DNA of 6,434 nucleotides from an uncultured Thermoanaerobacteraceae bacterium. Its GTDB lineage: Bacteria; Bacillota; DSM-12270; Thermacetogeniales; Thermacetogeniaceae. A program made the position numbers and the translations under genes. Shown here piece by piece: positions 5,359-6,434 of the stretch; position 1 is the stretch's first letter; the number at the start of each line of letters is the position of its first letter. The DNA is taken from assembly GCA_937914965.1 (NCBI GenBank), contig CALGIY010000376.1, positions 1-6,434 on the forward strand. The letters are read 5' to 3'. Under the pieces are notes generated by a model, which did no database searches, had not been told where the DNA came from, and saw only the letters and a program-made list of their open reading frames with translations.

Positions 5359-5820
5359 ATGGAAAAACGAAAAACCGCAGGTGTCGGGGGCCTTTTGAAT
5401 TTCCCTAGACTATCCTGGCCCTTTAAAAAAAGGAAAGAGAAAGAGCCAGAGGATGATGTGTTTTATCCCCTGGACCAAGCGCAGGATAATTGGAAAAAAG
5501 CAATGCACCTATATCGTTCAGGAAGATACGACCAGGCCACTATCCACTTCCGCCGGTCGCTGACAATGCTCCTCAAAGCAAACTGCCCTGGCTTTACCTC
5601 ATCCGCAGAAAACAACCTTTTATCCCTCGCAAAAAAAGCATTTCACACAATTCCTGAAGATATCAAGACTGCCCTCATATTTATTAACCCCCACTATGCA
5701 CTCGTCAAAAGTGCTTACAGTACTGCCTTCGTTGATGATATCTATGAGCGATCAAAGATAATCGCCGAATGGGTATTCTCCCAGTCCTCATATTCAAGTT
5801 TTGACTTAGAAGTAAAGTAG
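5359..5820 (+). CDS. HEPN-like helical protein, function unknown
   Basis: A soluble 153-residue protein. Residues 1-34 are basic and then acidic (KKRKEKEPEDD at 23-33), probably a flexible tail. From about 38 the order of segments follows HEPN domains: a helix pair NWKKAMHLYRSGRYDQATIHF (45-64) leading into RRSLTMLLKA, then LLSLAKKAF near 87-95, IPEDIKTALIFINPHYALVKSAY (98-120), and a last helix DDIYERSKIIAEWVF (126-140). Family knowledge: HEPN proteins often pair with minimal nucleotidyltransferases or act as RNases through RxxxxH. Here no RxxxxH is visible, the common EK and RYPD positions are not kept, and no nucleotidyltransferase lies alongside, so catalysis is unlikely. The first part could also be read as a TPR-like helix pair. 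Start is supported by GGGAGG 7 nt upstream. The gene is monocistronic, with its own promoter and terminator. That it is a gene is near certain; the HEPN assignment is moderate. Confidence 0.85.
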   Translation: MEKRKTAGVGGLLNFPRLSWPFKKRKEKEPEDDVFYPLDQAQDNWKKAMHLYRSGRYDQATIHFRRSLTMLLKANCPGFTSSAENNLLSLAKKAFHTIPEDIKTALIFINPHYALVKSAYSTAFVDDIYERSKIIAEWVFSQSSYSSFDLEVK

Positions 5821-5905
5821 TTATGCCAGTACATACCCTATTTCCCAGAATAAACATGTGTAATTACCAACTCTTGCGCAAATCTTATCCAGGAGAACCT
5901 TTTCT

Positions 5906-5947
5906 GCGGGCGGTGCAGAAGTATAGTTCTGGCTGCCCGCTGTTTTT
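5906..5947 (+). terminator. intrinsic terminator after the HEPN-like gene
   Basis: Stem GCGGGC (5906-5911) with GCCCGC (5935-5940), an internal loop, then CAGAA (5916-5920) with TTCTG (5927-5931) and a 6-nt loop, followed by TGTTTTT (5941-5947). It lies about 85 nt after the HEPN-like stop and 50 nt before the ferredoxin, so it separates the two transcripts. Confidence 0.75.
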
Positions 5948-5997
5948 GCAAATGCCCATCCGGTACTAAACAATAACCCACAAAAAGGAGTATTTTA

Positions 5998-6330
5998 ATG
6001 GACAACAATTGGCACCCTCTTACCTATGAAAATAACCGAGGAATATTCGCTGTCTTCCCCGAATTATGCAAAGGCTGCGGGCTCTGTATCGAAAAGTGCC
6101 CAACCGGTGTGATTGAATGGTCAAAGCACCTTGCCTTTAATGGCACAGCTACAGTAGAACCACGGATCAATGGATGCATCATCTGTGGAACCTGTCAAAC
6201 GGTCTGCCCAGATACGGCTATTGCAATCTTTCGCCATGATGGTAAAAACCCACCAGCAGCCGAACCTAAGGTTACTGAGGTGGCAGCTGAAGGTACCCCC
6301 CTGAAAGTGCCAGAGCATCAGATCGGGTGA
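5998..6330 (+). CDS. 2[4Fe-4S] ferredoxin, 2-oxoacid oxidoreductase delta-subunit type
   Basis: A cytoplasmic electron carrier of 110 residues. Two complete cluster motifs are seen: Cys24, Cys27, Cys30, Cys34 (CKGCGLCIEKCP) and Cys60, Cys63, Cys66, Cys70 (CIICGTCQTVCP), each followed by proline as in bacterial-type ferredoxins. The spacing between motifs and the FPELCKGCGLC opening resemble the delta/ferredoxin-like subunits of 2-oxoglutarate or 2-oxoisovalerate:ferredoxin oxidoreductases (KorD/VorD) rather than the ~55-residue clostridial ferredoxin. A 20-residue N-terminal lead and a roughly 30-residue Pro/Glu-rich tail (84-110) are extra. Shine-Dalgarno AAGGAG (5985-5990) is 7 nt before the ATG. 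No oxidoreductase subunits follow; the next gene is convergent, 15 nt away, so the redox partner must lie elsewhere. A terminator precedes it; only a weak promoter candidate (TTGCAA, 5946-5951) is visible. Confidence 0.92.
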   Translation: MDNNWHPLTYENNRGIFAVFPELCKGCGLCIEKCPTGVIEWSKHLAFNGTATVEPRINGCIICGTCQTVCPDTAIAIFRHDGKNPPAAEPKVTEVAAEGTPLKVPEHQIG

Positions 6331-6345
6331 GTAATTTAGGTGTCT

Positions 6346-6434
6346 TTATCCTTTAAAAACCGGCAGTTCCTTCAGGTAAATAGTATCCTCCAATCGCGCT
6401 GTCTCCCCCTCGGCCAGAATAGCGGCCACTGCAG
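6346..6434 (-). CDS. 3' end of an unidentified protein gene (partial, runs off right edge)
   Basis: On the minus strand one frame is open from the edge for 28 codons to TAA at 6346-6348. The tail reads AVAAILAEGETARLEDTIYL and then KELPVFKG, a plausible helix-strand protein end with normal codon use; the other two minus-strand frames stop and give less protein-like sequence. It is convergent with the ferredoxin (15-nt gap, no clear terminator between). The family is not recognisable from this fragment. Confidence 0.55.
   Translation of the reverse strand, partial: AVAAILAEGETARLEDTIYLKELPVFKG

Overview
The window looks like a piece of a mid-GC, Gram-positive, Clostridia-type chromosome. This is inferred from strong AGGAGG-type Shine-Dalgarno sites, sigma-A promoters with TGn extended -10 elements, intrinsic terminators, CCA-encoded tRNAs, a GluRS next to both tRNA-Gln and tRNA-Glu genes (as expected where Gln-tRNA is made by the GatCAB route), and a low-potential 2[4Fe-4S] ferredoxin that suggests an anaerobe. 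Nothing points to a phage, plasmid, insertion sequence or CRISPR array. This is housekeeping DNA with several small, poorly characterised genes between conserved ones.

Left part (1-2210): the 3' end of an unidentified plus-strand gene converges, one base apart, on mnmG (minus strand; tRNA wobble uridine modification). An inverted repeat lies across both stop codons. mnmG has its own promoter and lacks the mnmE, rsmG and parAB neighbours it often has.

Middle (2207-3330): a plus-strand rhomboid intramembrane protease gene, divergent from mnmG, is followed by a strong promoter, then an intrinsic terminator that falls inside the next leader, then a 60-codon glycine-rich two-helix membrane protein gene. 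That arrangement resembles an attenuated or riboregulated leader.

Translation block (3288-5115, minus strand): gltX (glutamyl-tRNA synthetase) is followed by a near-consensus promoter, tRNA-Gln(CUG), tRNA-Glu(CUC) and a strong terminator. The enzyme gene therefore sits directly beside genes for both tRNAs that a non-discriminating GluRS would charge.

Right part (5116-6434): divergent from gltX is a monocistronic gene for a 153-residue HEPN-like helical protein, with a perfect 10-bp palindrome inside its promoter, a leader of about 150 nt, and a terminator downstream. Next comes a 110-residue 2[4Fe-4S] ferredoxin resembling 2-oxoacid:ferredoxin oxidoreductase delta subunits, but with no oxidoreductase gene beside it. 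The 3' end of a convergent minus-strand gene runs off the right edge.

No single complete new system is evident. The best leads are the gltX/tRNA-Gln/tRNA-Glu unit, the terminator-containing leader of the small glycine-zipper protein, and the orphan HEPN-like gene with an operator-like palindrome.
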